From: Odontocerum albicorne
Taxonomy: Eukaryota > Arthropoda > Insecta > Trichoptera > Odontoceridae
Reading direction: 5' to 3'
Length of the DNA: 64,000 nucleotides
Assembly (NCBI GenBank): GCA_949825065.1
Contig: OX463846.1
Span: 16,216,205-16,280,204, forward strand
Shown in pieces: positions 42,940 to 55,200 of this stretch. The notes under the pieces are model-generated. The model saw only the letters and a list, made by a program, of their open reading frames with translations, was not told the DNA's origin and did no database searches. The position numbers were made by a program, and so were the translations under genes. Positions within the stretch are counted from its first letter, which is position 1. Each line of letters begins with the position of its first letter.

Positions 42940-43439
42940 CAATACATTCTTTAAGAAACGAACATATTTGTCAAAAAATATAAAATTTTAATTATATGTA
43001 TTTTATAACACTTATACATACAACTCTTCTGAGTGAATGAGATGGAAAATAAGTAGCCTGTGCAAGTGGGCTTGTTCTTGCTTAATAATTAGTTGTAAGA
43101 ATTGTTATCTATTTATAAGTAATAAGTAGGTGTTAATTATTTCTAAGAATATTAAGATTATAAAAAATATTAAGAAATATTAAGATTATAAAAATAAAAA
43201 TAAAATGACATGTAGGAAAATAAGATTATGTAAGTTCATGAATTATAATACGAGTATATAAATAAGATTAGTTAAGTAATAAATTTGTAAATAGGTATAG
43301 CCTTGACAAATATTTGTACCATATATTACTTTGATAAAAAAAATATACAAATATATCGACCATAAAACATTCCATAACCATAACATAACATAAGAATTCA
43401 AAATTACTAAAAAATTCATTGTTATGTCAATTTATAAAG
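42940..43439. other. Unannotated AT-rich stretch
   Basis: Several echoes of AAGATTATAAAAATA at 43148-43200. Nothing else recognised. Confidence 0.4.
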
Positions 43440-43950
43440 TGCATACATACATACCATCACGCCATTTCCCTGTTGGAGTAGGCAGATAGGACACCGTGCC
43501 AAATTTTTCTGAAACGACAAGCTTCCTTCACCTTATATTATACATACGTATACAATAGTTATTTCTTATTCTCTTACTCCTTATCTCTTATTCTTTCAAA
43601 ATTTCATCCACTGGGTCCAATTATACTTTTCTATGTTATTATATATTTCAACTCAAAATCAGTCATCGTTTCTTATTTGTTACAAACTACCTATATAAGC
43701 TCTTTTTCATCATAATTAACAAATCAGTTTTTAGCTCATGTTTATTCTTTGCTATTACATTTCGTATTTTATTAAAGACTTGCCACCATTTCCAGGGCAT
43801 TAATTCGGTTCATTTCATTTGTTTTCCACTCCACGTTTCACTTCCCTATATAACTGTTGGTACAAATGCGCCATTGCTCATCTGATTTGTAAGCAGGTTT
43901 TAATATTGCTTATTTTTGAAGCATTTCTAAAGATAACGAATCACGAATAA
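43440..43950 (-). pseudogene. RTE-like LINE 3' end, family R
   Basis: CATACATACCATCACGCCATTT, CCCTGTTGGAGTAGGCAGATAG, TTTCAAAATTTCATCCACTGGG and CACTTCCCTATATAACTGTTGG follow the family R order; the coding sense (minus) is heavily decayed. Confidence 0.7.
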
Positions 43951-44469
43951 CAAATATCACTGAAAAAAAAGCTCTCAACATTTTTACATCTATCTCATGT
44001 TGTGAAAGCTCTCCAAGATTCAGCTACTCACACTTTCTGTTCGCTTACTATGGTTTTCAGACCTACCTATCTAGTTAAACGTTAATCTGTGGATATTATT
44101 GCATTTTGATTTCCGAACCCGCACCTGTTTGGTTCTTCCATTGTCTGTGTCTTGGCAGTTTCGAGTAACTTCAGGCTCGTATCACATAACAACAAGATAA
44201 CATGGCTCCGTTCATTTACGATGTTTCCACTCGCAACCGCTAATGATCAGCTTGTACTTAATATAACTAATAAAAAGGTATAAACATGACTATGAATTCG
44301 GTTCTATGTCAAAATATATTAAGCGGGATTTGAACTGAATGTTTTAGTTTCAAACTTCGCATCAGAATTATTAGGTGATTATTTTCTTTATATAATTCAG
44401 ATTATTTATTTAAATAAATGACTCAAATATGTATTTAATGGAAATACTATTTAAATCTCCGTGGTTTAC
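43951..44469. other. Unannotated stretch
   Basis: Nothing recognised. Confidence 0.4.
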
Positions 44470-44650
44470 AATAGTACGATATTTATATTTCGTCCCGAAT
44501 TCACAGGTTGTATTCATCCCATAAGCCTTCATTAAAAAGGGTTCCTGTCTGGTTTCCACTTACGGCATCTTAAGTACCTATCTAGTTGGTTAAAAGTGAT
44601 TACTATATGGCGATGAACCTGCAAGATATTACTGTTTTTAACAAAAATAT
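44470..44650 (+). repeat. SINE family A (head decayed)
   Basis: AAAAAGGGTTCCTGTCTGGTTTCCACTTACGG, CCTATCTAGTTGGTTAAAAGTG and ATGGCGATGAACCTGCAAG match the family A body. Confidence 0.7.
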
Positions 44651-46828
44651 AATACAATGTTACAATATAAAAAAGCTTTAATTCATACTTCTAATATTTA
44701 TTATATTTGACCATTGAATTCACTCTTTTTGGTAACATAAATAAATAGTTAACTTGTACTGTTGTTCATTAAAACTTTGACTTAAGTAAAGGTTTTTAAA
44801 ATAAAATTTGTATATAATCTGAAATAAATAAACCTACTTATCTCAAAATCAACTTGTATAAACTACTAATTTACTCCTTAACGGTTCTTGTAAAATCTAT
44901 TTTCTCCACTGAAGGAAATCAAGATTAAATTTTAAATAATCCAAATGTAAAAAAAATTTAACGAGGGTCCTTAGAAAATTAAACAGAATCTTATTAAACC
45001 CTTAAATTTATTATCCAAGGTCTGCCATAATTAATGTTACTTAAAAAAAAAAACCCTCAACTTTCAGTAAAAAAATACAATAACTTGACTTCCAAATATA
45101 TTTTAATTACAAATGAAATTTATTTTCTTTTCACTACTCCTCAACGCTTTGAATCGGGACGAACAAATGATTTGTGAAAAATCTGAAAAGTTGCAACTAA
45201 TTTTTTGTTGAAAAATTCCTAACGAAAATTCCATTTTAAATACAATGGTATTCAAATCATAAAAAAAACTTTTTGTGGTCCAAATGATTTAACTCGTTTT
45301 CTGAATTTCCATTGTTTTCAGTTTATATCCTTTCCCAACATTCATCAAACCATTAAAATATTAAAATTATTTTTTTGAAAAACATCAGTCACAATTTTCG
45401 TAAATTAATGATGAATTTCCTATGTAAGCACACAATCGAAAATATATTTTTATCAAAAAATATATAGTACACCCACACGACGAAGGTTCGATTTCAGATG
45501 AATTCATTTTTGGACTGTTTTTTTTTTTAGATATTTCAAATTTTTTATGTATATTTTAAAGTAAGGAATATCTTTAAAGACGATTTAAGGCCATATTTAA
45601 ACACAAAGATCGAAATAATAAGAATTCATTGTTGAAGTAACACTAATAATATAGTTGATCAAATAATTGATATAAAATTCTACCAATGTAAAAAAAAATA
45701 TTTCAACACTCAAATCGTCGTGTAAAATGTAAATCAACTGGACAAAGGCAACGTTTTTGTAATGTTTTATACAAAAGTTAATAACGTAATATAACATTTT
45801 ATTTTCATTTTGAGACATTTCAGTTATTCCAAAGGAAAGCTCAAGTCCATCGAGTTCTCGAATTTAATGTGGTAGCGTTCTAAATTCTAGAACGTCGTTG
45901 TTTTAAAGGTGTAATCCTGCTTGTTTTTATTTCAGTTGTTCATTATTTCAGCGTTCTGTATGTTTGTTTATTTCATAATTTTGGGTTTAATTATTTCTCT
46001 TGTCATTTCAGTATTTATACTGATTTGAGTTTTTATTTTTTTTTTTCATTTTATACATAAGTTTTTTTCTATTTGAATTTGCTTTTAACTTTTTTTTTAA
46101 ATATTACTAATTTTTTTTTGTGTGCCATTTTTGAAGTTTATAAGTGCATTTTATACATTTATTCAATTGCTTTTTTATTATTTCCTTTTTTTTGTACAAT
46201 TGTTATTATTCATTAAGATTGATTTGCTAAGACTAAGGCTGTTAAAAAATAAATAAAGAAACATTAACGACACCGTTAAAAAGTATTTTGAGATAAAATA
46301 TTTGGAATGAGTTTGAATAAATAACGCTTAGCAAGACGAAATGTGTCTATTAACACGATTGAGGTCTCATTTTCTATTTCCTAATAAGATTTAAATTTAA
46401 AGCATAAAAGAAGAGAAATTCAAAGAATATTTCTTAGATGATCTAACAACGTGTTCTAATATAATTTATTCTATGATATTGTACATTCCGGGTAAAGGAC
46501 GTTAACTTAAAGTCACTAATTTGATAGAATGAAAACTTTAAGCTTAAAATGTAAAGTTGTATGTGAGTATGAAATCGATTTTAAAGTTGTTATTGTATAA
46601 AAATCAAACGTAATATTAAGCAATATATTAGTTCTCATTATCGTGATTTATTTTCAACTTCGTTATCCCTTCTTTAAATGCAGTAATTTAAAAAACATAT
46701 ATTTTTACCCAATTGCGATATGTAAATAATTTATTAAATGAACTAAAATAGATGTCATTGTTGAAACTTATTTAAGTTAAATTATTTGTTGATGTACCTA
46801 AGGAGTTGATTAAAATATTAAACTATTA
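44651..46828. other. Long unannotated AT-rich stretch
   Basis: An isolated box B-like AAGGTTCGATTTCAGATG (45484-45501) hints at a decayed SINE. A T-rich zone runs about 45985-46200, and an inverted pair CGTTCTAAATTCTAGAACG lies at 45878-45896. No gene seen. Confidence 0.4.
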
Positions 46829-47029
46829 GGCCTCGGCCACACAGGTAAGAGCCTCGCTTGATGCTTAGAGCTACGCTGCGAGCTAGGTGACATATCCTAG
46901 CGAATCAACGCACCCTATACTATCGCAATGGCCACACCGCATGCTTCGCGCCACGCTACGTGACTTTTATAGTCACATAGTCTATTAGTCATGTAGCGCC
47001 TAGCTTAGCACTTCGGTGTGGCCTCGGCC
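46829..47029. mobile_element. 201-bp Harbinger-like MITE
   Basis: TTA flanks both sides (46826-46828, 47030-47032). The ends GGCCTCGGCCACAC and, inverted, GGCCGAGGCCACAC form inverted repeats. It is much more GC-rich than its surroundings and has no open frame. A TTA/TWA duplication with GG-starting ends is typical of PIF/Harbinger elements. Confidence 0.85.
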
Positions 47030-47109
47030 TTATAGTAAAATTTACTGAGTGATTTCCATTTATAAATAATAAGTCAACTTGGTCAACCAAATGTTATCAT
47101 AATTACTGT

Positions 47110-47310
47110 GTTGTATTACTCGTATATTTCACTTCAGCTGTATTCGGTACAACCTACTGAGCCTAGATTCATGTGGGAATCTCTAACAACCAACTAGAAA
47201 TATGTTTAAGAGGTCTTAAGTGAAAACTAGAAAGGAATCCTTATTTAAAAAATCCAGTTTCGAAGCTCTCGGGTTGAATGGTTCTATCAACTAGGCTACG
47301 GACATTTTAT
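47110..47310 (-). repeat. tRNA-derived SINE, family A
   Basis: Minus-strand order: GTCCGTAGCCTAGTTGATAG (box A), a decayed box B, AACTGGATTTTTTAAATAAGG, TTTTCACTTAAGACC, ATTTCTAGTTGGTTG and GGTTGTACCGAATAC. Confidence 0.75.
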
Positions 47311-48345
47311 GTTTTAATTCCTTAGTTAAAATACAATGACTTGCATGGAGGATGGGTGAATGAAAGATGGAATTAGGAGTTTGTTTTAATTTCTTGCTTA
47401 AACACTTTAAAAAAACAGAAAGATTTTAAATAAATAGTAGTATTTTTTTTTAAAATAGAATCAATACCATCCAATGTAACACATATTATGCAAATATACT
47501 TTCTCTGATACAAGGATATTTTACATTGCGCTATCTCGTTGTTTGTAAAATACATTATACAAATTTAGGCAATAACAATAACATTATATTTGATTTCGCT
47601 CCCGCTTAAATTATACATGCATACGCTAAATACAACAGGAATTAGTGAAATCAGATAAACATACTCGTAAAAGGGTACATATCAAGGGTTATAAATAAGT
47701 AGCAAGTTTATAGTGACAAGTTGTGATCAACCTCGAGAAAGACAAGTTTTGATCGAGTTTGCATAAGTGTCTCAATAACATTTACAAGTTCCTCAAGGTT
47801 CCGCTGCTATGCGATAACACCATGAACCTATCATGTTCATCTGTTTCTCGAACGTTTAATTAGGAAATTCTAAGAACGAGACTAAGTCTTACGGGACATT
47901 CCAAATGAAATCGTCAGAATTTAAATAAACCCACTAATCACATTATTCTCCGCTACACGTGTTTCTACTTCCTGGTTTCTACTTCTTGAGGTGGAATACC
48001 TCCTAGCACGAGGCTCTCCAAACACCTCTAATTTCGAGCCAGGCGGAGGCCTGAAGAGAGCTTCAGGATAGAAGGCAGAAACACGTTTAGTTTAAATTAA
48101 CGTAATAAGCAGGATAACAAATTAATTAATTTTTAAATATTGTAATAAGAAGTTCAACAAAGTTAACGCCAAAACTTTTAAGAAAGTAAATTAAACCCTT
48201 TAGCTTTTCTTCATTTTAAGTTCACATATTGTACCTATAAAGTACACGGATTTTTTAAGCAATTAGTTTTTTTATAAATATTTACCCAAAATGTTAAAAT
48301 CCTCGTATTTTGGCTAATACTTCATAAATGAGATAGATAAATGAT
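47311..48345. other. Unannotated stretch with a GC-richer patch
   Basis: 47985-48080 is GC-richer (CTCTCCAAACACCTCTAATTT; GAGCCAGGCGGAGGCCTG) and contains GCCTGAAGAGAGCTTCAGG. Source unknown. Confidence 0.35.
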
Positions 48346-48800
48346 ACTCGTATATCATCATCTTCATCATTGTCAACCAGGGTCGATTCACTGCTGGATG
48401 AAGGTCTCCCCAAGTTGACGCCAAATAGTTCGGTTTTTTGCTCGTTGGTGCCATGTGATGCTGCCATGCTTCCTGATTTCACCTATCCAGCGTACCTTTG
48501 GTCTTCTTCTGGGCCTTTTTATGCCTCTTGGGTACCATTGGACGTCCATCAGGAGTCTGACATTCTGGCTACGTGTCCTACCTATTGCCACTTAATTTCC
48601 TTGCATACCTTTCTTACGTCTTCTACCTTTGTTATGTTGCGAATCCAGGAGTTTTGTTTACGGTCTCTTTTAGTATATCCCAACATACATCTTTCCTTGC
48701 TTCTTTGTGCAGTCTGGAGCTTTTGTGTGTTGCTTACTGTGAGCGTCCATGTCTTACAGTCATACGTAAGTACTGGGAGAATACACTGGTTTTAGACCTT
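48346..48800 (-). pseudogene. RTE-clade LINE ORF2 C-terminus
   Basis: The minus strand reads RPRRRPKVRWIGEIRKHGSI, then AKNRTIWRQLGETFIQQ (48388-48591). This is the typical last segment of lepidopteran RTE-type endonuclease-reverse transcriptases (GRPxxRWxDDIxK..GxxW...AxDRxxWRxLGEAYVQQW). The 3' end (plus-strand left side) has the usual trinucleotide ATCATC tail at 48355-48370. Upstream at 48600-48800 the frame is broken but resembles the preceding region. Confidence 0.82.
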
Positions 48801-49544
48801 TCGCTTCGAACTCGTATATACGAGTATGTAAGGGAAATATATAATTTTAAGACTTTAAACGGGCTTTTAAATTATGTGTATCTTGATAGTGGATTTTTCA
48901 AAAAAAAAATGTTAATCCCATGACCAAACTGTTTAAATGAACTTTTATTTTTTTTCCAAAAATTAAAAAAAAAATTTTTTATATAATCTAGAATGAAATA
49001 TTTGGTCTTGAATTTTTTTCACTCACTCCTATCAAGTAACATCATTGGAAAGTTATGGCTTCCTTACATGATTTCTTTATCACATATTTTTAAGAAATAT
49101 CAGTTAGTATGCCTTTCCGTTAGTAGTCCACTCCTTCAAAGCGTGTTTCAAAAATAAAAAAAAATTATTTAACTTACTTTACTACTTCACTTATAAAAAA
49201 ATAACTACTTAACGTACTTAAAAAGAAAGATGTATTCCATGTAGGTAAAAACAGTAAACTAAATTTCAAGAAAATCTAAAGGGGAGAGTGTGATGAGTTG
49301 GCACGGAATAATTCTAGTATATTGATATTAAAATAACAAAGTTAGTAAGGTGTTTAATATCAAAACTTATACTTTACTGAAGTTAGTCAAATAGTAATAT
49401 TATTCTCTAAATTATTAATAGGTATTGAATAATTGTATTGTACGAGTATATCACTTCTTGTAACGGCAAAATGAACATTAATTAAACTTGTATGTATGTG
49501 GTTTGTAGCAACAGAGTTATATTTTAATAAAACACACATAATAC
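48801..49544. other. Unannotated AT-rich stretch
   Basis: A CTCGTATATACGAG palindrome lies at 48811-48824. Nothing else recognised. Confidence 0.4.
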
Positions 49545-49770
49545 AATCATGTCATTTCCTTGTCGAGGTAAGCAGAGAGGACTGAGTGCTAGAATTTTCT
49601 ATCTAAATACTTGGCCTCTTCTACATTCATAGAACTTCCACAATTGCTCTGATTTTCTACGTTTCTTTCTTTCATAATAACATTCACTTGATCCAAGCCT
49701 ACTTTCTTTGGTTTTCTTCTTCAACGTCCTTCACACATCTTTGCAGTATATATTTGTTTTAATGATAACA
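49545..49770 (-). pseudogene. RTE-like LINE 3' end, family R
   Basis: ATGTCATTTCCTTGTCGAGG, AAGCAGAGAGGACTGAGTGC and TTCACTTGATCCAAGCCTAC match the family R end on the minus strand. Confidence 0.62.
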
Positions 49771-50205
49771 GTATTATAAATAAGAAATATTAATTATTAA
49801 CCAATAATATTTTTTATACTTACAAATATTCCTGATGCCTATTAAAACTATCACAACATCTCTCGAGACATGTGTAATTTTAGTATTAATTCCAACAGCA
49901 ATATATGTAAGCCACAGATAAATCCCACGAGACTCCATCTTGCCTACGCAAACAAAAAGCTTGACCTTCCTTGTTTGTCTAGAAGCTTGACCTTCTACGT
50001 AACCTTCAGTTTTGCAACACACTGTAGAATTTTTCTAAATTTGTTATTTTTCTGAAATAAAGTTTTAACCAGTTTCATCGTTTTTAACACCACAGTTTCG
50101 ATAAATACTAAACATTAAGTATCAGTATTTATGGTTTAACATCTTGAATTTCTATTTATACAGACAAATGATAAAATACAAATAAAGTGAAAAATTTAAT
50201 CACAC
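49771..50205. other. Unannotated stretch
   Basis: Nothing recognised. Confidence 0.4.
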
Positions 50206-50617
50206 TGTGGCGGTCGCACACTCAGAAAACTGCGGGCATCCATACACACGGTCAATGACCGATGAAGTGACCTTTGCATTCCTCGACAAATCTAAATAAA
50301 CAAGTCCAAAGTTCACACGCCGGCCATTCAACCCATAGCCCGGAGCGGACCGCATTCCATACTAGAGCAAGAACGCACCACGCTTGTCTCGCCAGTTCCG
50401 TATTTGAATGATACCTACATACAACATTAATCGTTTTTGCATTCGCAGGAACGAGACGTAGGCATATCGCGAGCGCATTCCCGCTCACATTCTAAAATGA
50501 TATAAATACCTACGTCTAGCAAATAAATCACTCTCTCATTCCGCATTGCGATCTAACGAGTTTTATTTATCAACAAATCATCATCATCTCTTCCCTCAAG
50601 GACTAGCTCCTAAAACA
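50206..50617 (+). mobile_element. Solo-LTR-like element, copy 2
   Basis: Begins TGTGGCGGTCGCACACTC (or at TGCGGGCATCC, 50231) and ends CTCCTAAAACA. It contains TATAAATACC (about 50501), AATAAATCACTCTCTC and ATCATCATCATCTCTTCC in the same order as 28849-29283. It is GC-richer than its flanks and non-coding; the 78-codon minus-strand frame is fortuitous. No clean target duplication found. Confidence 0.65.
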
Positions 50618-51594
50618 CATAAAAGTTTGAATCTGTACCAGATTGTGGTTTCTTGACTATAAACAGCTCATAAACCGTGTCCAACCCATAAATTTTGTAT
50701 GACAAATTGACACGTGTCAAATTCCCTAATGCTTATTGAATTTATCAGATAAAACTCACTTATATTTATTGAAAAACAGTTTTTGATAATATTTTATTTT
50801 TACTCCCGTGAAAGAACTTCTCATATATGGTATGAATTAAAAGAAAATTATTAATGTGCTTTACAAATTCTTTTCCTTTATTCATAAAAAATAACAAAAT
50901 CAGATTTCAAGGCCTCCATTCATAACCAGTCCGAAACCTGAAGACAATCAAACGCGAAACGATTGCATACTACGCAAGGTTATTTACCACTGGAACTAAG
51001 CGCTGATTTTACTCGATTTCAAACGATAACTTAGTATGAAACTTAAGTCCAAAACTCTCTTCTCACGCACTGGTTTAATCATCCAACAATAAGAATTCGT
51101 GAAAAAAAAACAATTTTTTTTCAAATCAGAATTGTAAATTAAACCTATATTTTTAAGCACCTCTTCAAGAGAGACACCATCTGAAAGTCAAAGCTTTTGA
51201 TGAGAGCTTAATGATGAGGTGAGAATAGAACGAGAACTTGCAATTGTGCAACGTAGAGCAAACTGGGTTAACCTCATTTCAGAGACAAACTCAGGTGCAG
51301 TATGCACTTGACGGCAAAGAGAGTTTCGCTTTTAATCGCACTGCGCACGTACGGAACTAATTTCACTTAATACGGCAGGCGAGTGCAAGTGTGGTTATGT
51401 TAACGAGAAAAAAGTTTTTCTCTGCGCCATTTGCGTACCAAATTGGTTCATTCTTTATACTCGGGAGACTTCATGCACTTGACAGACGAATGGTTTTATT
51501 TTTACACCTGTCAAATCCATTTGCTTATTTATTCAAACGCAACAATATTAAAAATATGTGCTTATATATCACGCCACTTTGTATTACTTCATAA
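50618..51594. other. Unannotated stretch
   Basis: 51130-51400 is somewhat GC-richer (GAAAGTCAAAGCTTTTGATG; TTAATCGCACTGCGCACGTAC), identity unknown. Confidence 0.35.
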
Positions 51595-51720
51595 ATCTCA
51601 TCAACACCATCACACCATGCTCCTATTGGGTAGGTATATTGATAAAAATAACAGATCTCCACTTTGCGTCCATGCGTCCTATCATACATACTATCCTTAA
51701 TAGTAAAACTAATTCCGTTG
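51595..51720 (-). pseudogene. RTE-like LINE 3' end, family R (poor)
   Basis: AACACCATCACACCATGCTCC, TATTGGGTAGGTATATTGATA and AGATCTCCAC resemble the family R end, closest to 30370 and 36205. Weak. Confidence 0.4.
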
Positions 51721-51999
51721 GTCGTGCTATGTTTTTTTAAATATTTTCAACCTTTTCGTTCCTTATATATTGCTCGCATAGATTATTTTTGAAATAATTA
51801 ATTCGTAATTCTCATCCTGAAAAGAAAACCATATTAGTTTTAACCTTATAACAATATCGTGTTTATTGTTAACTACAACAAGTGGTTTATTGTCAACTAC
51901 AGCAATTGGCGATAGTTTAAACCAGACAAGTTTAAAAGTAAATTAAAATGTAAGACGCAATACTATGATATATTTTTTCAAACGTAATCAATAGCCAAA
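51721..51999. other. Unannotated stretch
   Basis: AAGTGGTTTATTGTCAACTACA and its preceding echo (TTTATTGTTAACTACAACA) form a short direct repeat near 51860-51900. Nothing else seen. Confidence 0.4.
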
Positions 52000-52190
52000 T
52001 TAGTAAGAAACCATTCTATTGACCCGAGAGTTGCGGGTTTGATTTCCATTACTACCCGATTATTTTAAAAAAGAGTTTCAGTCTGGTTTTCTCTCAATGC
52101 CCCTTTGACATATTTCTAGTTAGATGAAAGAGATTGCCACGTAGTCATAAACTCAAGTAGTTGTATACAACGAAAGTGTTGTATACAACG
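52000..52190 (+). repeat. tRNA-derived SINE, family A (full length)
   Basis: AGCCAAATTAGTAAGAAACC (box A), GCGGGTTTGATTTCCATTAC (box B), CAGTCTGGTTTTCTCTCAATG, ATTTCTAGTTAGATGAAAGAG, TTGCCACGTAGTCATAAACTC and a doubled TTGTATACAACGAAA tail. Confidence 0.82.
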
Positions 52191-52344
52191 AAAATGAAAG
52201 GTAATATAACCAAAAATTACAATTAAAAGTTTGGGGAATATTTTTGCTCAAAACTTAAGGAAATTGTGAATCAGGAAAGAGTGAAATAATTGCAAATATT
52301 TTAATGTTAAAGAACTAACTATCAAGCTTTTTTATTGGTTTAAT

Positions 52345-52490
52345 ATATTACGGTCTTCTTGTATTCGGTACCACCTAGCGGGAGTATTGCCATGTGAAAA
52401 CAACAACCAGAATTGTATTAAAAAGGTTTGAAGTGAAAACCAGACTGATGTATTATTAAAAAAAACTAGGATTGAAACAAAAAAGATGTT
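52345..52490 (-). repeat. SINE family A, 3' half
   Basis: Minus strand: AGTCTGGTTTTCACTTCAAACC, AATTCTGGTTGTTGTTTTC, TGGCAATACTCCCGC and GGTGGTACCGAATACAAG. Confidence 0.68.
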
Positions 52491-53405
52491 GGATAAAAAT
52501 GTGTCAATTATCAATAAAACGATGGATAGATTTACTAATTAATTAGAAAAAATCGTAGAATACAAAAATAGTGTTAAATAAAGCAAGAAATAAAAATTGC
52601 ATTCAAGACCTCGACATGCTGTGACTGCAAAATGTTTATCAACTAGAAAACAACTCTTTTCAACTGAGATTGGGTAAGGTCAATTCTCCAATATGTATTG
52701 TATAATCTTCTAATCTCTGGAAAACACTCTAAAGCCTGCAGCCAATACGATAAAAATGTTGGAGAGAGACCAAATTGAAAATTTTAATTTGTTAATAAAA
52801 ATTCTATTTTATTTAAACATATTTTTAAAATGAGGTATTTATGACATATATTGTAGAAATACTGTAAACCAGACATAAGTTATATGGTGCGTAAAAGAAT
52901 CAGGAGTTAATTAATAGATTCAAAAATGTTTAGTTAGTAAATAGTTTTTTGGGTCAAATTTTATTTTACCAAACTCTTAAGTTTTTGAATGATAAACATT
53001 AACAATTACGCACATATACAAAAAGCTATAACTGTTTTCTTTGACCAAAAAACGATATACCTTTTTACATCTTATCAAATTAAAGAGAAAGGGGTGGAAC
53101 TCCTACAAGGACTCCAGACAGACGGGACTTCCACAAGGATACATGAACAAAAACAACTATTACAACATTTTGACGCTACGGAAATTAAGGTCATTAAATT
53201 AATAAGGTATAAAAGTAGATGGAAAGCTACAATTTCTTAGTTATGTCAATAAAAAAATTATTTAACAATGAGTAAACCAACTATTATATTGTTAAATGCG
53301 CAATCTGCTTAATGGACAACGGACTTCCAATCCCAGGAAACAGAAGATATTTTCGTTGATCAATAAAGATATATTAAGTTGAAAATATTTTCGTTGATCA
53401 AAATT
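52491..53405. other. Unannotated stretch
   Basis: An 83-codon frame at 52989-53240 is not recognised. A near-repeat ATATTTTCGTTGATCAA occurs at 53347 and 53384. Confidence 0.35.
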
Positions 53406-53454
53406 TAATCAATTTATCTGTTGTGGATACCATCGTCAACAGATAAATTGATTA
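53406..53454. repeat. Perfect 18-bp inverted repeat, 13-base loop
   Basis: TAATCAATTTATCTGTTG (53406-53423) pairs exactly with CAACAGATAAATTGATTA (53437-53454). Confidence 0.93.
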
Positions 53455-54137
53455 CTTTGTATTAACTCATGACAGTGTTGATAAAGTTTTGAAATCGTTG
53501 AAAGTAAACTTGATTTCGTCCTAACAATGTTTCGGCAGTAGTACTCAAAAAAGTGCTACTTCTCTGAATTCCCACTTAAGCCTGATCATCCCCAAATCAA
53601 TGGAAAAAGAAAAAAAGCTGCTAAAGAACTGGATGAAGACGATTGGTATAGAAAAGTAAAGACTTCATTTGATTAGATCTTGTACTCGAAGATTTCTCAC
53701 ACCGTCTTACAAAGCGCAAACAGGATCATTTTAGCTTTAATACTAGACCGTTTTATTTTTACTGTACAAATTTCAACAACCATCATATAAATTTTATATT
53801 TAGATTTTTTTCCTTTGAGGGGTATTAATGACTTTATTAGAAAGTATTTTTTTTTCTAAAGTATGTAGATATAATGTAGAGTCAAACCCTTGAAATATGG
53901 TACAATAGCTTTATTTTTTTGTTTACTTATTTAGTTTACAAATAAACTATTTTTAACCTAAAGTATTTCCACGTATCTGAGATCTTTCACGTACTCGTAC
54001 ACTTGTTTTTTTTTTTACTTCAACAATACTTAAACCTACCATTAACATATAAAACACATTGACAATGAAAAGTACGAATGTTCTCGGATTCTTTGGTACT
54101 TTCTAACATTTCGTTAAAAATATTGAAACCTTTGTGG
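53455..54137. other. Unannotated stretch
   Basis: A short possibly coding-like piece near 53585-53640 (ATCAATGGAAAAAGAAAAAAA; GAACTGGATGAAGACGATTGG) has no supporting frame. Nothing else recognised. Confidence 0.3.
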
Positions 54138-54360
54138 TATGTCATCATCATCATTATCATCATCAGCCTGTATCTATCCACTGCAGGATGTAGGCCTCTC
54201 CAAGTTGTCTCCACAAAATCCTGTCCTTTGCACATTGCTGCCACATAATACCTGCATGCTTACGTATTTCGTCCACCCAACGCGACTTAGGTCTTCTTAC
54301 AGGCCTTTTTATACCTATTGGGTGCCACTGGATTACTTCATACGTCCAACGACGATCTGT
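54138..54360 (-). pseudogene. RTE-clade LINE ORF2 C-terminus
   Basis: The minus strand reads CAKDRILWRQLGEAYILQW then IDTG and a stop (about 54160-54240), with ATCATCATCATTATCATCATC as the 3' tail (54141-54164). Same family as 48346-48800. Confidence 0.82.
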
Positions 54361-54618
54361 GGTATGTATACTCGTACATATTTTTCAACTTTTTATCATT
54401 TTAATTTTTGTAAGTGGACAGTCTGTGCGATTACTCGTGGGACAATTATGAACCTTCTGTTACAAAAAATATAGACTGAGGATATTTATAGATTGTTTTA
54501 CGTGCACATATCCAATGTAATTAACAAAGAATATCATTAACTCCAGTGTCATTACATATTTTTTTTAAATCCTTTTGCTTTTATTCGGCACAATTAAAAA
54601 TAACCTTAATTGACTAAG
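54361..54618. other. Unannotated stretch
   Basis: Nothing recognised. Confidence 0.4.
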
Positions 54619-54778
54619 TACACTGCTCAGAAAAATAAAACTTCACAAATAATTTTAATGCGGCACCATAATTATTTAATATTAATATTACGAGTACGTA
54701 CACTGCTCAGAAAAATAAAACTTGACAAATAATTTTAATGCGGCACCATAATTATCTAATATTAATATTATAGTACAC
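54619..54778. repeat. 80-bp tandem duplication
   Basis: TACACTGCTCAGAAAAATAA starts at 54619 and 54699; the two 80-base units differ at only a few positions (CTTCAC against CTTGAC, ATTTAA against ATCTAA). Confidence 0.92.
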
Positions 54779-55021
54779 ATATTATAGATTTTGAAAATTG
54801 TAATAACTAATTTTCGATAAAAACAATTATCTTTACAGAATATCTAAAGGCTGAATGAAAAGAATAAAATACTTTTTACCAAAACGTTTTTAGTGTCTTC
54901 AGAAAACAGAAAAGTTTTGTGTAATCCAGTTGTAAAACAAACTCGTATTTACGTTTCACGGTAAATCGTTTTCGCGTTGAACGATTTGTATCGTACTTAT
55001 AATGCTGTTTGAAATTCGTTA
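54779..55021. other. Unannotated stretch
   Basis: Nothing recognised. Confidence 0.4.
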
Positions 55022-55200
55022 CGATGTCCGACAGGCCCCGCGCTCTAACCCGATGTCCGACAGGCCCCGCGCTCTAACCCGATTAATTGTCCATCTAAAC
55101 TGGTTAGCCAATAGCGCTCAGGATGTGATGTCACAGTACAAACATGGCGGATCAGACAAGGGTCCATACCTGCACCCCTTTCTAAACGCCAGTAACTTCT
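55022..55200. repeat. GC-rich block with 29-bp tandem duplication
   Basis: CGATGTCCGACAGGCCCCGC plus GCTCTAACC occurs at 55022 and 55051 without mismatch. The following 120 bases (CAGGATGTGATGTCACAG; CAAACATGGCGGATCAGAC) are also GC-richer than the flanks. It is probably part of a dispersed repeat I cannot name. Confidence 0.6.

Noticed and set aside
45878..45896. Heat-shock element-like TTCTAGAA
   Set aside because: A single inverted pair with no nearby promoter or gene.
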